Positions 15,750 to 24,815 of a DNA stretch of 64,000 nt are shown here, piece after piece. Made by a program: the position numbers and the translations under genes. The stretch is from Corynebacterium qintianiae. GTDB lineage: Bacteria; Actinomycetota; Actinomycetes; Mycobacteriales; Mycobacteriaceae. The stretch covers positions 682,001 to 746,000 of the forward strand of contig NZ_CP064955.1 of NCBI RefSeq assembly GCF_011038645.2. Reading direction: 5' to 3'. Below the pieces are notes generated by a model. It was not told the origin of the DNA, did no database searches, and was given only the letters and a program-made list of their open reading frames with translations. The stretch's first letter is position 1. Each line of letters opens with the position of its first letter.

Positions 15750-16366
15750 GAATCCCCCTGACACTCACCCTCGCGTCTGCCTCGCTGATCGTGGCGGGCT
15801 GCGCGAGCGAAGCTCCCGAGCCAGTGGTTGAGGAGGTCACCTCCACCGTCACCTCGACAACGACCGTGCCCCCATTCGAGCCCGACGACCCAGTCGAGAA
15901 AGACGACGCGTTCACCTTCTCGGCGGGGAAGTACGAGCTGGGGCCGCTGGAGGGGGAGGCGGAGCTGTTTAACGCGTGCGAGTCTTTGACGTCCGCGGAG
16001 TTGAAGAAGCTGGACCTCGAGGTCGCCGGCGACGTCGATCAGACGCAGACCACGCTGTCCTGCCCGATGATCAAGGGCGGGGACTCGGCGGTTGCGTACG
16101 TGGTCACCTCCATCGCTGGCAGTCGGGCTACCGTGGGCGAGTTCGACGAGAGCCTGAGGATTACGGAGCTCAAGGCGTCGACAAGCGTGCCCAATCTGTA
16201 CCTGGGTCAGTACGGCGGCCAGCCGCCGATGTGCGGGGCCTTCGTGGACACCACCAGCGGGATCTTGAGCGTCAACGTCGTGGACACTCGCGCGGAGATG
16301 CCGGTGGGCAAGCAGTGCGAACGGGCGCAGAAGACGCTCGAGTCGCTCTACAAGATCGGCAAGTAG
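15746..16366 (+). CDS. DUF3558-like secreted lipoprotein
   Basis: 206 aa. Signal peptide with lipobox LIVAGC places the lipidated cysteine near residue 19. A Thr/Val-rich linker (TSTVTSTTTVPP) follows, then a globular domain with paired cysteines (FNACESL, TLSCPMIKGG, PMCGAF, KQCERAQ). This resembles the actinobacterial DUF3558 lipoproteins, whose role is unknown. It is translationally coupled to the second patatin gene, so it may act with lipid remodelling at the envelope. It abuts the convergent prfC. Confidence 0.75.
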   Translation: MRIPLTLTLASASLIVAGCASEAPEPVVEEVTSTVTSTTTVPPFEPDDPVEKDDAFTFSAGKYELGPLEGEAELFNACESLTSAELKKLDLEVAGDVDQTQTTLSCPMIKGGDSAVAYVVTSIAGSRATVGEFDESLRITELKASTSVPNLYLGQYGGQPPMCGAFVDTTSGILSVNVVDTRAEMPVGKQCERAQKTLESLYKIGK

Positions 16367-18001
16367 TTAGTCAGCCACCAGCGGATCCATCGTCAGCTCC
16401 GGGTGCTCCTTCTCCACGAAGGCGAGCTTCCACTTGTCACCGAAGAGGGCGATGAGCTCGCCGTCCGTGCGCGTGAACACCTCGACGCCGCGCTGACGGC
16501 CCAGCTCCACCGCGGACTCGGCGTCGGTGCGCCGCGCCACGGAGTAGGGGACCGGCTCGGTGACCGTTTCCACGTTGTACTCGTTGTCCATGCGCGCCTG
16601 CATGACCTCGAACTGCATCGGGCCGACTGCCGCCATGACCGGTGCAGCGTCGCCGCGCAGGTCGTTGCGCAGGATCTGGACCACGCCCTCGGCGTCGAGC
16701 TGCTCGAGTGCCTTGCGGAACTGCTTGTATTTGCCCAGCGACTTAGCCCGCAAAGTGCGGAAGTGCTCCGGCGCGAACTGCGGCATGGGCGGGAATTGCA
16801 CCTTCCGGCCCTCGTAGATGGTGTCACCCGGCGCCAGCGACCCCGCGTTGACCAGGCCGATGATGTCACCCGGGTAGGCGGTCTCCACGGTGTCGCGGGT
16901 GCGGCCGAACACCGTCAGCGCGTACTTGGTGGAGAAGCTGCGGCCGGATTGCGCGTGGGTGACCTGCATGCCGCGGTCGAACTCGCCGGAGACGACGCGC
17001 ATGAAGGCGAGCGTGTCGCGGTGGTTTTTGTCCATGCCGGCCTGGACCTTGAACACCACACCGGAGAAGTCACCGTCGAGCGGGCGCGTATCATCCATCG
17101 CGCTTGTCGACGCCTCCACCGCCCGCGGATCCGACTCCCTCGGCGCGGGTGCCGGGGCGATGGCGCACAGAGTGTCCAGGATCTGGTGCACGCCGAAGTT
17201 GAGCATGGCGGAGGCGAAGATCACGGGCGAGGTGACGCACTGTTCGAAGAGCTCCTGGTTGTGCACTGCGCCGTCCGCGGCGAGTAGCTCGGCCTCCTCC
17301 ACGGCGGTCTCCCAGGCGTCCTCTTCCTTGGCCCGCGCGTCGCCGGGGGAGTAGTGCTCCTCGGGGGCGATGGTGGAGCCGCCGGCGGTGCGGGTGAAGT
17401 GGATGTAGTTGTCGGCTTCACCGTCGCCGTTGATATGGGCGAGACCGCGGAAGTCGCCGGCCTCGCCGACGGGCCAGTACAGGGGGGTGGGCTGGAGGTC
17501 GATTTCGGTCACGATTTCGTCGATAAGTTCGAGCGGCTCGCGGCCGACGCGGTCCCACTTGTTGATCACGGTGACAATCGGCAGGCCGCGGGCCTTGCAG
17601 ACGCGGAAGAGTTTCAGGGTCTGCGGCTCGAGGCCCTTGGCGGCGTCGATGAGCATGACGGCGGCGTCGACGGCGGAGAGCACGCGGTAAGTGTCCTCGG
17701 AAAAGTCGGCGTGGCCTGGCGTGTCAACGAGGTTGATTACGTAGGGCTCGACGGCGCTGGTGTTCTCCGGGAGGTACTCGAATTGCAGTGCGGACGAGGC
17801 GATGGAGATGCCACGGTCCTTCTCCATCTCCATCCAGTCTGAGACGGTGGCCTTGCGGTTGCCCTTACCGTGGACGGCGCCGGCTTCGGAGATGACGTGC
17901 GCGTGGAGCGCGAGCGCCTCGGTGAGGGTGGACTTGCCGGCGTCGGGGTGGGCGATGACGGCGAAGGTGCGGCGGCGCGCGGCCTCGGAAAGAGTGCTCA
18001 T
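16367..18001 (-). CDS. prfC: Peptide chain release factor 3
   Basis: 544 aa translational GTPase. P-loop AHPDAGKST, switch region DRGISIASS, DTPGHADFSEDTYR (G3) and NKWDR (G4) are all intact. RF3 removes RF1/RF2 from the ribosome after termination. Length matches the family (about 530-550). GTGGGG upstream of the ATG may act as the ribosome site. Its promoter appears to overlap that of the divergent FMN reductase gene. Confidence 0.95.
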   Translation of the reverse strand: MSTLSEAARRRTFAVIAHPDAGKSTLTEALALHAHVISEAGAVHGKGNRKATVSDWMEMEKDRGISIASSALQFEYLPENTSAVEPYVINLVDTPGHADFSEDTYRVLSAVDAAVMLIDAAKGLEPQTLKLFRVCKARGLPIVTVINKWDRVGREPLELIDEIVTEIDLQPTPLYWPVGEAGDFRGLAHINGDGEADNYIHFTRTAGGSTIAPEEHYSPGDARAKEEDAWETAVEEAELLAADGAVHNQELFEQCVTSPVIFASAMLNFGVHQILDTLCAIAPAPAPRESDPRAVEASTSAMDDTRPLDGDFSGVVFKVQAGMDKNHRDTLAFMRVVSGEFDRGMQVTHAQSGRSFSTKYALTVFGRTRDTVETAYPGDIIGLVNAGSLAPGDTIYEGRKVQFPPMPQFAPEHFRTLRAKSLGKYKQFRKALEQLDAEGVVQILRNDLRGDAAPVMAAVGPMQFEVMQARMDNEYNVETVTEPVPYSVARRTDAESAVELGRQRGVEVFTRTDGELIALFGDKWKLAFVEKEHPELTMDPLVAD

Positions 18002-18021
18002 AGTTGCCCCACGATAGTCTG

Positions 18022-18059
18022 TGTATAGTGGAACCCGATAATTGTAGATGCATCAACAA
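18022..18059. promoter_or_regulatory. Shared -10 region and 18-bp operator, prfC/FMN reductase
   Basis: TATAGT (18024-18029, plus) and TATACA (18022-18027, minus) overlap, so one TATA core could serve both genes. Downstream, TTGTAGATGCATCAACAA (18042-18059) is an inverted repeat with one mismatched pair. It would lie between the transcription start and the AAAGGAGG ribosome site, an ideal repressor position. A near copy of its right half is upstream of doxX. Confidence 0.5.
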
Positions 18060-18069
18060 AGGAGGTTTC

Positions 18070-18609
18070 ATGACCATCGGCATCATTCTCGGATCCACCC
18101 GCGTCGGCCGCGCCGGCGAGGCCGTCGCCCACTGGGTGAACGAGGCCGCGCAGCAGCGCGAGGGCTTCGACTACCGCCTGCTCGACCTCAAGGACTTCAA
18201 CCTTCCCCTCTACGATGACGAGACGCTGCCGATGATGGCCGGCAAGAACTACGACTCGCCCGAGGTGACCCGGTGGTCCGAAGCCATCGACGCCTGCGAG
18301 GCCTTCGTCTTCGTCACCCCCGAGTACAACCATTCGGTCCCGGCTCCGTTGAAAAACGCCGTCGACACGCTCGGCACCGAGTGGTACGGCAAGCCCGTCG
18401 CCTTCGTCGGTTACGGCGCCGCGGGTGGCGTGCGGGCCGTGGAGCACTGGCGGCAGATCACCGCGAACTTCCAGATGCCGAATGTGCGCAACCAGGTTGC
18501 CGTCTCCATCATGACTGAGTTCCCGGACGGCCGCTTCGAGCCGGCGTCCTTTCAGGCCGACAGCCTCACCGCAGTGCTCGCCGACCTTGAGGCGATGCTC
18601 GCCCGCTAG
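18070..18609 (+). CDS. NAD(P)H-dependent FMN reductase / quinone reductase-like
   Basis: 179 aa. Flavodoxin-like fold with GSTRVGRAGEAV phosphate loop and the family signature TPEYNHSVPAPLKNAVD. Members reduce FMN, quinones, azo compounds or chromate using NAD(P)H. ATG 18070 has a near-perfect AAAGGAGG at 18058-18065. The palindrome in the leader suggests inducible repression, consistent with detoxification. Its stop overlaps the convergent pth copy by four bases. Confidence 0.88.
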   Translation: MTIGIILGSTRVGRAGEAVAHWVNEAAQQREGFDYRLLDLKDFNLPLYDDETLPMMAGKNYDSPEVTRWSEAIDACEAFVFVTPEYNHSVPAPLKNAVDTLGTEWYGKPVAFVGYGAAGGVRAVEHWRQITANFQMPNVRNQVAVSIMTEFPDGRFEPASFQADSLTAVLADLEAMLAR

Positions 18610-19157
18610 CGCGAGTGAATCTCGTGCTGGGCTCTGGCCAAGCCCTCGGCCACAATCAGGCGCACCGCCTCGGCGGCTAGCCTGATCTGCTCCGAGATAT
18701 CACCCTCGACCGGCGAGAGCACGTAGTCGGGCACTGTGGTGCCCGCCGGCGGGCGGCCGATGCCGATGCGCACCCGCAGGTAATCGCGCGTGCCCAAGTG
18801 GTCTGTGAGCGACTTCAGCCCGTTGTGGCCGTTTTCGTTGCCGCCCAGCTTCAGCTTCACCGCGCCCCGGGGCAGGTCCAGCTCGTCGTGACACACGATA
18901 ATCCGCTCCGGCGCGACGTCCAGCCTTTTCGCGGCAGGTGCGACATCCTCTCCCGAGGAGTTCATGTAGGTCGACGGTTTCATCAAGGCGACGCCCTGAA
19001 GCTTGTCGTTTGAGAGCTCGTCGACAACCATGTAGCCGACGTTGTGCCGTGTCGCGGCGTATTCCGGCCCCGGGTTCCCTAAGCCGACGACGAGCCACTC
19101 CGCAGAGCCGGTGGGGTTAGCGGGGCGGGTGAACAGGTTTTTCAGAAAGCTCAGCAC
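18606..19157 (-). CDS. pth: Peptidyl-tRNA hydrolase paralogue with shortened core
   Basis: 183 aa from GTG 19157 (start uncertain; GGGAAGG lies unusually close). Key residues remain: GLGNPGPEYAATRHN, TYMNSSG, CHDELDLP and GHNGLKS. Between RHN and the MN motif there are 25 residues, against 42 in the second copy at 20.96-21.48 kb and about 45 in E. coli Pth, so a beta-hairpin segment is missing. It may still cleave peptidyl-tRNA or have a narrowed role. An N-terminal FLKNLFTRP extension precedes the domain. Confidence 0.85.
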   Translation of the reverse strand: MLSFLKNLFTRPANPTGSAEWLVVGLGNPGPEYAATRHNVGYMVVDELSNDKLQGVALMKPSTYMNSSGEDVAPAAKRLDVAPERIIVCHDELDLPRGAVKLKLGGNENGHNGLKSLTDHLGTRDYLRVRIGIGRPPAGTTVPDYVLSPVEGDISEQIRLAAEAVRLIVAEGLARAQHEIHSR

Positions 19158-19243
19158 GCCTTCCCAATGTAGTGCGCCGGACGAGCAGACCCCCCAAACC
19201 CGCGCCACAGTGTTTGAACGTCAGGATCCGGTAGAAGGGGAGT

Positions 19244-20146
19244 ATGGATTTCCCACCAGTCATCGCCGCGCCAATGGCGGGCGGGCCGAGCACCCCCGCC
19301 CTCGTTAACGCCGTCAGTTTCGGATTTCTCGCTTTCGGTACTTGCTCCGTCAACGAGGCACGCGCCCAGCTGGACGAGGTGGAGGGCCCCTTCGGAGTGA
19401 ATCTCTTTTACCCGCAACAATTCGAACCCTCTCCGGAACTCGTGTCCTCCGTCGCCTCGGATTTGCGCGCCGACGTGCCCGCCGTGGATTTGACGAGCGG
19501 TTTCGCGGAAAAGCTCCGCCTCACCTTGCGAGCGCGTCCCTCCGTTGTGTCGTCAATGTTCGGATGCTTCACCCCCGGGGAGATCGACGCCATCCACGAG
19601 TGCGGTGCGAGCGCCTGGGTAACGGTAACCAACGAGACCGATGCGCGTGTGGCCGCAGAACGTGGCGCGGACGCCCTTGTCGTGCAGGGACCGCAGGCAG
19701 GTGGGCACCGTGGCACGTGGTCCCCTGAGCTCACCCCCGACACGCGCAGCCTCACAGATCTGCTGGAGTCGGTCGGTCCGATCGGCCTTCCGATGATCGC
19801 GGCCGGAGGTGTGCGCTGCGCGGGTGACGTTTCGAAGCTGCTCGGTCGCGGCGCAGCCTCCGTTGCGTGTGGCACCGCCTTCCTGCTTGCCGACGAGGCC
19901 GGCACAAGCGCGAAGAACCGCGACATGCTCAAGGCGGGCGGGCGCACCGTGCTCAGCCGGGCGTTCTCGGGGCGCTGGGCGCGTGGGGTGGAAACGGAAT
20001 TCACCCGCGCGAACCCGGACATGCCGCCGGTCTACCCGTACCTGAAACCGATGGTGCCGGAAAACCCTTATTGCCTGGCGGGGGAGAACTTCGACGCCAT
20101 CCTCGAAGCACCTGCGGCCGAGATCGAAAAAGCGCTCACGCCCTAG
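19244..20146 (+). CDS. Nitronate monooxygenase family protein
   Basis: 300 aa TIM-barrel flavoprotein. Opening [16 protein letters not shown], the FMN-site block [14 protein letters not shown] with the conserved histidine, and [11 protein letters not shown] / [13 protein letters not shown] are typical of the 2-nitropropane dioxygenase/NMO family. It would oxidise propionate-3-nitronate or related toxic nitronates using FMN and O2. AGAAGGGGAG precedes ATG 19244. It overlaps the convergent FAH-family gene by four bases. Confidence 0.88.
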   Translation: MDFPPVIAAPMAGGPSTPALVNAVSFGFLAFGTCSVNEARAQLDEVEGPFGVNLFYPQQFEPSPELVSSVASDLRADVPAVDLTSGFAEKLRLTLRARPSVVSSMFGCFTPGEIDAIHECGASAWVTVTNETDARVAAERGADALVVQGPQAGGHRGTWSPELTPDTRSLTDLLESVGPIGLPMIAAGGVRCAGDVSKLLGRGAASVACGTAFLLADEAGTSAKNRDMLKAGGRTVLSRAFSGRWARGVETEFTRANPDMPPVYPYLKPMVPENPYCLAGENFDAILEAPAAEIEKALTP

Positions 20147-20961
20147 ATCACGCGCGTGGTGTTATCAATTACGCCGAGGCCGGCGATACCGACGCGGACC
20201 GTATCGCCGTCGCGCAGGTACCGCTTGGGCTCCCGTGCGTGGAGCACACCAGCCGGGGTGCCGGTGGCGATCACATCGCCGGGGTTGAGCGGGTAAAGCC
20301 GGGAGATGAAGGCGATGAGGTGCTCCGGGCTGAACACCAGGTCATCAGTGGGGGCGGACTGCATGACCTCCCCGTTCAGGCGCGTTTCCAGCTCGGGACC
20401 GGGGACCCACTCGGTGTCCAGCCACGGGCCGAAGCCGGCGGTGTTCTCCAGTGACTTGCCCTGGTGCCATTGCTGGGTGCGCTTCTGGAAGTGGCGCTGG
20501 GTGTAATCGTTGATGACCGCGTAACCGGCAATGTGGCCTGCTGCGTCGGCCTCGTTGACGTTGTGGGCTCGCTTCCCGATCACCACCGCCAGCTCCCCCT
20601 CGAAGTCGAGGGTCTCGGCATTGGCTGCGGCAACCTCGACATCGTCGTTAGGTCCGATCAGCGCGTCGGCGAATTTGACGAAGAGCGTGGGAACGTCGGG
20701 GCGATCGTGGCCCATCTCGGCTATGTGCGCGGCGTAGTTCAGGCCCACGCAGATAATCTTCTCGGGACGCGGAACCACGGGGCCAAGCTCTGTCGGCACG
20801 AAACTCACGGCGTCGCCCTCGACGAGTGCAAGCTCCCGCCAACCCGGGTCGCGCAGTAAGTCACCCACATCACTGAATCCCGGGATCACCACGGCGTTCG
20901 AGTCATCGACGATACGAACGGCTACTGTCGCGGGGGCGGAGCGCAACGTTGCGAGTCTCAT
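20143..20961 (-). CDS. Fumarylacetoacetate hydrolase family protein
   Basis: 272 aa. The FAH fold motifs are visible: [15 protein letters not shown], metal-binding Glu in [11 protein letters not shown], and [14 protein letters not shown]. Relatives are acylpyruvases, oxaloacetate decarboxylases or 2-hydroxyhepta-dienedioate isomerases, so a C-C bond hydrolase or decarboxylase acting on a beta-diketo acid is likely. Start ATG 20961 overlaps the upstream pth stop (ATGA), making it the last gene of the rplY-pth unit. Confidence 0.87.
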   Translation of the reverse strand: MRLATLRSAPATVAVRIVDDSNAVVIPGFSDVGDLLRDPGWRELALVEGDAVSFVPTELGPVVPRPEKIICVGLNYAAHIAEMGHDRPDVPTLFVKFADALIGPNDDVEVAAANAETLDFEGELAVVIGKRAHNVNEADAAGHIAGYAVINDYTQRHFQKRTQQWHQGKSLENTAGFGPWLDTEWVPGPELETRLNGEVMQSAPTDDLVFSPEHLIAFISRLYPLNPGDVIATGTPAGVLHAREPKRYLRDGDTVRVGIAGLGVIDNTTRVI

Positions 20962-21476
20962 AGATCAAGCATAAGCAGGTCGACCGCGTCGGCGGCCACA
21001 ATCGGCAGCTCTTCGGCTTCTTTCTTGGAAAACGGCTTGAGCACGTAGTCCGCCGGAGCCATGCGCCCGGGCGGGCGGCCAATACCCACGGCCAGCTTGT
21101 TGTAGTCGCGCGTGCCCAGCGAAGCGGAGACCGATTTCAGGCCGTTATGGCCGTGGTCGCCGCCGCCAGCGCGCAGCTTGACCTCGCCGAAGGGGAGGTC
21201 AAGCTCGTCGTAAAGCACGTAGATCTCGCTCGGGGAGACCTTGTAGTAACCGGCGAGCGCCTTGACGGGCCCGCCGGAGACATTCATGTACCCGCGCGTG
21301 CGGGCCAGCACCCGGCCACCGCTGAGTTCGGCGACCTCGGTGTTTGTTTTCTTGTGCACACTCAGGCGCGCACCCTCCCTGTCCAGGAGCTCGTCGAGGA
21401 CGACCACGCCCGCGTTATGGCGGGTCGCGGCGTAGGAAGGGCCAGGGTTGCCCAGCCCGACAATGAGAGCAGTCAC
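20958..21476 (-). CDS. pth: Peptidyl-tRNA hydrolase, full-length copy
   Basis: 172 aa from GTG 21476 ([15 protein letters not shown]). The frame continues upstream, but that part is out-of-frame rplY coding sequence. Catalytic landmarks are complete: GLGNPG Asn, RHN His, [11 protein letters not shown] Asp and GHNGLKS Asn. It recycles tRNA from prematurely released peptidyl-tRNA. It follows rplY by ten bases, a pairing common in actinobacteria, and is coupled to the FAH-family gene. Confidence 0.92.
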   Translation of the reverse strand: MTALIVGLGNPGPSYAATRHNAGVVVLDELLDREGARLSVHKKTNTEVAELSGGRVLARTRGYMNVSGGPVKALAGYYKVSPSEIYVLYDELDLPFGEVKLRAGGGDHGHNGLKSVSASLGTRDYNKLAVGIGRPPGRMAPADYVLKPFSKKEAEELPIVAADAVDLLMLDL

Positions 21477-21486
21477 ATAAGAGAGA

Positions 21487-22179
21487 CTACTCGGAAGCGC
21501 CCTCGTCGCCCTCGCCGCCGTCGGCGATCTCGACGTCCTTGGCGTTGTCGGCGTCAGCGTCGCTGGAGTCGGCGCCTGCCTCAGCACCGCCCTCCTCGGC
21601 CTCGGCTGCAGCGGCCTCGAGCTCCTCGTCCTCCTGGAAGAACGTGACGTTGACAACGAGCGCCTCCGGGTCGGAGGTGAGCGCGGCGCCGGCTGGCAGG
21701 GTCACATCGCCGGCGACGACCTGCTCGCCGATTTCCTTGCCCTCGATGTTGACGACGATCTCGTCCGGGATATTCAGGGCGTCGACCTCGATCTCGAGGA
21801 CGTCAACCTCCTGCAGGACCACGGCGTCCTCGACGGCCTCGCCCTCGGTGACAACCGGGACCTCGACCGTGACCTTTTCGCCGCGCTTGACGCCCAGCAG
21901 GTCGATGTGGTCGATGTCGAGAGTGATGACGTTCTGGTCGATGTTCTTGACCATGCAGAGCAGCTTTTCGCCGTCGACATCGAGCTCGAGGATGGCATTG
22001 GAGCCGTCGTTGCGCACGAGCGCAGTGATCTCGATGCGGTCGACGGCGAAATGCACGTTCTCGATGCCGGATTCGTAGAGGACGCCGGGGACCTTGCCGT
22101 CGCGGCGCAGGCGGCGGGACGCGCCCTTGCCGAATTCTTCGCGCTTTTCTGCCTTGACGACGGTGGGTGTGGTAGCCAT
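21487..22179 (-). CDS. rplY: 50S ribosomal protein L25, long Ctc/TL5 form
   Basis: 230 aa. The N-terminal L25 domain (FGKGASRRLRRDGKVPGVLY) binds 5S rRNA, and a C-terminal TL5-type beta domain follows. The last 35 residues are an acidic Ala/Glu/Asp tail (SSDADADNAKDVE), typical of actinobacterial L25. AGGAG lies six bases before the ATG. First gene of an rplY-pth-FAH unit. A stem-loop with 11-bp arms lies in its leader (22213-22267). Confidence 0.95.
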   Translation of the reverse strand: MATTPTVVKAEKREEFGKGASRRLRRDGKVPGVLYESGIENVHFAVDRIEITALVRNDGSNAILELDVDGEKLLCMVKNIDQNVITLDIDHIDLLGVKRGEKVTVEVPVVTEGEAVEDAVVLQEVDVLEIEVDALNIPDEIVVNIEGKEIGEQVVAGDVTLPAGAALTSDPEALVVNVTFFQEDEELEAAAAEAEEGGAEAGADSSDADADNAKDVEIADGGEGDEGASE

Positions 22180-22212
22180 GAAAAACTCCTAGGGTTAGTG
22201 CTGGCCACAGGA

Positions 22213-22267
22213 AAAGCCTGCGACCACGTAAAACGGGAAACGTTCTCGTCGAGTGATCGCAGGCTTT
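22213..22267 (-). promoter_or_regulatory. Long-range stem-loop in rplY leader / end of MFS gene
   Basis: AAAGCCTGCGA (22267-22257 read on the minus strand) pairs perfectly with TCGCAGGCTTT (22223-22213) across a 33-nt loop, and TTTTCC follows. It lies between the MHS transporter stop and the rplY start. It may terminate the upstream gene, or regulate L25 synthesis by attenuation or autogenous binding. The 33-nt loop is long for a simple terminator. Confidence 0.5.
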
Positions 22268-22334
22268 GAAGATCAAGTCTGGAAATCGCAATCGCGTCGA
22301 TAACGGCCATCATCGAAGGCCCTCGCCGAGACCG

Positions 22335-23693
22335 CTACATTTTAACAGGTGCGGGTTCCCACACAAAATGCCCGGAGGCCTGCACGTCCTCGTGCTCATG
22401 GCCGAGCGGAATGCCGTTTCGCTCGCGGATGAGCAGTGACACAGCAAGGCCGATAACGGTCGCAGCCATGAGATAGACCGTGATCGCGTCGGTGGATCCG
22501 GTCGCTTCCCGCAGCGATGCCGCGATGGTGGGTGCGAAGGCGCCACCGAGGATCGCACCGATGGCATAGGTGATTGACGCGCCAGAGGCACGGATGGAGG
22601 CGGGGAAGAACTCAGCGAACAAGGACCCGATCTGGCCGTATGTCAGGCCCAAGCCGACGGCGAGGAAGATCAGCGCCGCGTAAAGCTTGGGCAGCTCGGC
22701 GGTGTTGACCATCGGGAAAAGCAGCGCGACACCGACCGCCTGGACGATGAACCCGATGACAAGACTTCGCTTGCGTCCGATGTAATCCGAAACCCAGCCG
22801 GTGAACGCCGTTGAGACCATCCATGCGGCCGCTGACGCGGTGACGGCCCACAGGACGTCCCCACGTTCCATGCCGAGTTCGTTGGTGGCGTATTTCTGGA
22901 TGAAACCGCCGGTGGTCATGTAACCAACGGTGCCGTTCGCCGCGAAGATGAGCGCGCCGGTGAGCACCAGAGGGCTAAACCTCGCGAACAGAACGCCGAT
23001 CGGGTTCTTCGCGTCGTGCGCGCGGTCGGCGGCCATCTCCTCGTACACCGGCGACTCGTCGACCCCGACGCGGATCCACCACCCGATGAACATGAGCACG
23101 AGGGAGAAGATGAAGGGCACGCGCCAGCCCCACTCCATGAAGGCGTCACCCGGGGCGATGATGTTCATCAGCGCAAGCGCCGCCGAGGACATGAGAAGAC
23201 CGGCGGGCGCGCCCACCTGCGGCCCGGCGCCGAACAGGCCGCGCTTGTTGCGGGGCGCGTGCTCCACCGCGAGGAGTACCGCGGAACCCCATTCGCCACC
23301 GGCCGAAATGCCCTGCACGATGCGCAGGACCACGAGCATTATCGGCGCAGCGACCCCTGCCCCAGCGTATGTGGGTAGCAGGCCGATGAGGGTGGTGGCC
23401 GCACCCATCATCAACAGCGTGACCATGAGCACGGTGCGGCGACCGACCTTGTCCGCGAAGTGGCCCGCGAGGAACGCGCCGAGGGGGCGGAAGAGGAAGG
23501 ACAACCCCACCGTGAGGAACGATACGATGGTGGCCGCGGCGGGGCCAATGGGGCCGAACATCAGTTCCCGGAACACCAGGCCAGCGACGGCAGCGTAGAG
23601 GAAGAAGTCGTACCATTCGATGGCGGTGCCGATCGTGGTCGCGGAAATGGCGCGGCGGCGCTCTCGCGCTCTGGTTTTGTCGTGGTTACTCAT
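22335..23693 (-). CDS. MFS transporter, metabolite:H+ symporter (MHS) family
   Basis: 452 aa from ATG 23693 (AAGGACACTG upstream). Twelve predicted helices. The MHS signatures IGTAIEWYDFFLYA at the start, FADKVGRRTVLM in the first cytoplasmic loop and QGISAGGEWGSAV are clear. The family (ProP, ShiA, KgtP, citrate and aromatic-acid porters) carries organic acids or betaines with protons; the substrate here cannot be told. Stands alone between prs and rplY. Confidence 0.88.
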   Translation of the reverse strand: MSNHDKTRARERRRAISATTIGTAIEWYDFFLYAAVAGLVFRELMFGPIGPAAATIVSFLTVGLSFLFRPLGAFLAGHFADKVGRRTVLMVTLLMMGAATTLIGLLPTYAGAGVAAPIMLVVLRIVQGISAGGEWGSAVLLAVEHAPRNKRGLFGAGPQVGAPAGLLMSSAALALMNIIAPGDAFMEWGWRVPFIFSLVLMFIGWWIRVGVDESPVYEEMAADRAHDAKNPIGVLFARFSPLVLTGALIFAANGTVGYMTTGGFIQKYATNELGMERGDVLWAVTASAAAWMVSTAFTGWVSDYIGRKRSLVIGFIVQAVGVALLFPMVNTAELPKLYAALIFLAVGLGLTYGQIGSLFAEFFPASIRASGASITYAIGAILGGAFAPTIAASLREATGSTDAITVYLMAATVIGLAVSLLIRERNGIPLGHEHEDVQASGHFVWEPAPVKM

Positions 23694-23826
23694 CAGTGTC
23701 CTTATCGGGCCGGTCAAGCGAAGTGTTAGTTGTGACCAGAGGCACAGCTTACTGGCAAGCCAGCCACAACCGTCACATGACCACGACAGAGTTACCGGGT
23801 GTGTCGACCTTAGCGGCCGACTGCGG

Positions 23827-24804
23827 TTAGGCCTGGCCCTCGAACAGCGTGGTCACCGAGCCATTCTCGAATATTTCGCGGATCGTGCGAGCCAGGAGAG
23901 GGGCGATGGATAGCACAGTAAGGTTGTCCCAGCCCTCGGTGTTCTGGGGCAGAGTATCGGTGGTGATGACCTCCTCGGCGCCGCACTGGCTGAGGCGCTC
24001 GCGCGCTGGCTCGGAGAACACACCGTGGGTGCAGGCGATGAGTACGGACTTGGCGCCCGCATCCTTGAGCACGCCGACGGCGCCGGCGATGGTGCCGCCG
24101 GTGTCGATCATGTCGTCCATGAGGATGCAGTCTTTGCCCTCGACGTCGCCGACCACGCGGTTGGAGACGACCTTGTTGGCGGCGTCGATGTCGCGGGTCT
24201 TGTGCACGAACGCCATGGGGGCGTCGCCCAGCGTGTTCGCCCACTTCTCGGCCTGTTTCACGCGGCCGGCGTCCGGGGAGACCACACACAGGTTGTCGAG
24301 CGCGTACTTGGACTTGATGTACTCCGTCAGAATGGGCATGGCGTGCATGTGGTCGACCGGGCCGTCGAAGAAGCCCTGGATCTGGTCCGTGTGCAAGTCG
24401 ACGGAGACGATGCGGTCCGCACCAGCGGTGGCCAGCAGGTCGGCGACCAGGCGCGCGGAGATCGGTTCGCGGCCGCGGTGCTTCTTGTCCTGGCGCGCGT
24501 AGGGGTAGAACGGCACGATCGCGGTGATGCGCTTCGCCGAGCCGCGCTTGAGCGCGTCGATCATGATGAGCTGCTCCATCAGCCACTTGTTCAGCGGCTG
24601 GGCGTGGGACTGCATGACGAAGCAGTCGGCGCCGCGGACGGACTCCTCGAAGCGGATGAAGATTTCACCGTTGGCGAAGTCGCGGGCGGTGGTGGGAACC
24701 AGCTCGATGCCGAGCTCTTCGGCCACGGCCTCGGCGAGGTCCGTGTGGGCGCGCCCGGTGAAGACCTTGAGGTCCTTGTGGTTCTCGGTGGAGTATCCGG
24801 TCAT
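23827..24804 (-). CDS. prs: Ribose-phosphate pyrophosphokinase
   Basis: 325 aa from ATG 24804 with AAGGA eight bases upstream. PRPP synthase features include FANGEIFIRFEESVRG, the ATP site FYPYARQDKKHRGREP, DLHTDQIQGFFDGPVDH, and the PRPP loop LMDDMIDTGGTI. It makes PRPP from ribose-5-phosphate and ATP for nucleotides, histidine and tryptophan, and in corynebacteria for decaprenyl-phosphoarabinose used in arabinogalactan. It follows glmU by 11 bases, the usual order. Confidence 0.96.
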   Translation of the reverse strand: MTGYSTENHKDLKVFTGRAHTDLAEAVAEELGIELVPTTARDFANGEIFIRFEESVRGADCFVMQSHAQPLNKWLMEQLIMIDALKRGSAKRITAIVPFYPYARQDKKHRGREPISARLVADLLATAGADRIVSVDLHTDQIQGFFDGPVDHMHAMPILTEYIKSKYALDNLCVVSPDAGRVKQAEKWANTLGDAPMAFVHKTRDIDAANKVVSNRVVGDVEGKDCILMDDMIDTGGTIAGAVGVLKDAGAKSVLIACTHGVFSEPARERLSQCGAEEVITTDTLPQNTEGWDNLTVLSIAPLLARTIREIFENGSVTTLFEGQA

Positions 24805-24815
24805 GTGAGGATTCC

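Noticed and set aside
21477..21656. 60-residue N-terminal extension of the second pth
   Set aside because: It is the rplY acidic-tail region read out of frame; Pth homology begins at GTG 21476.
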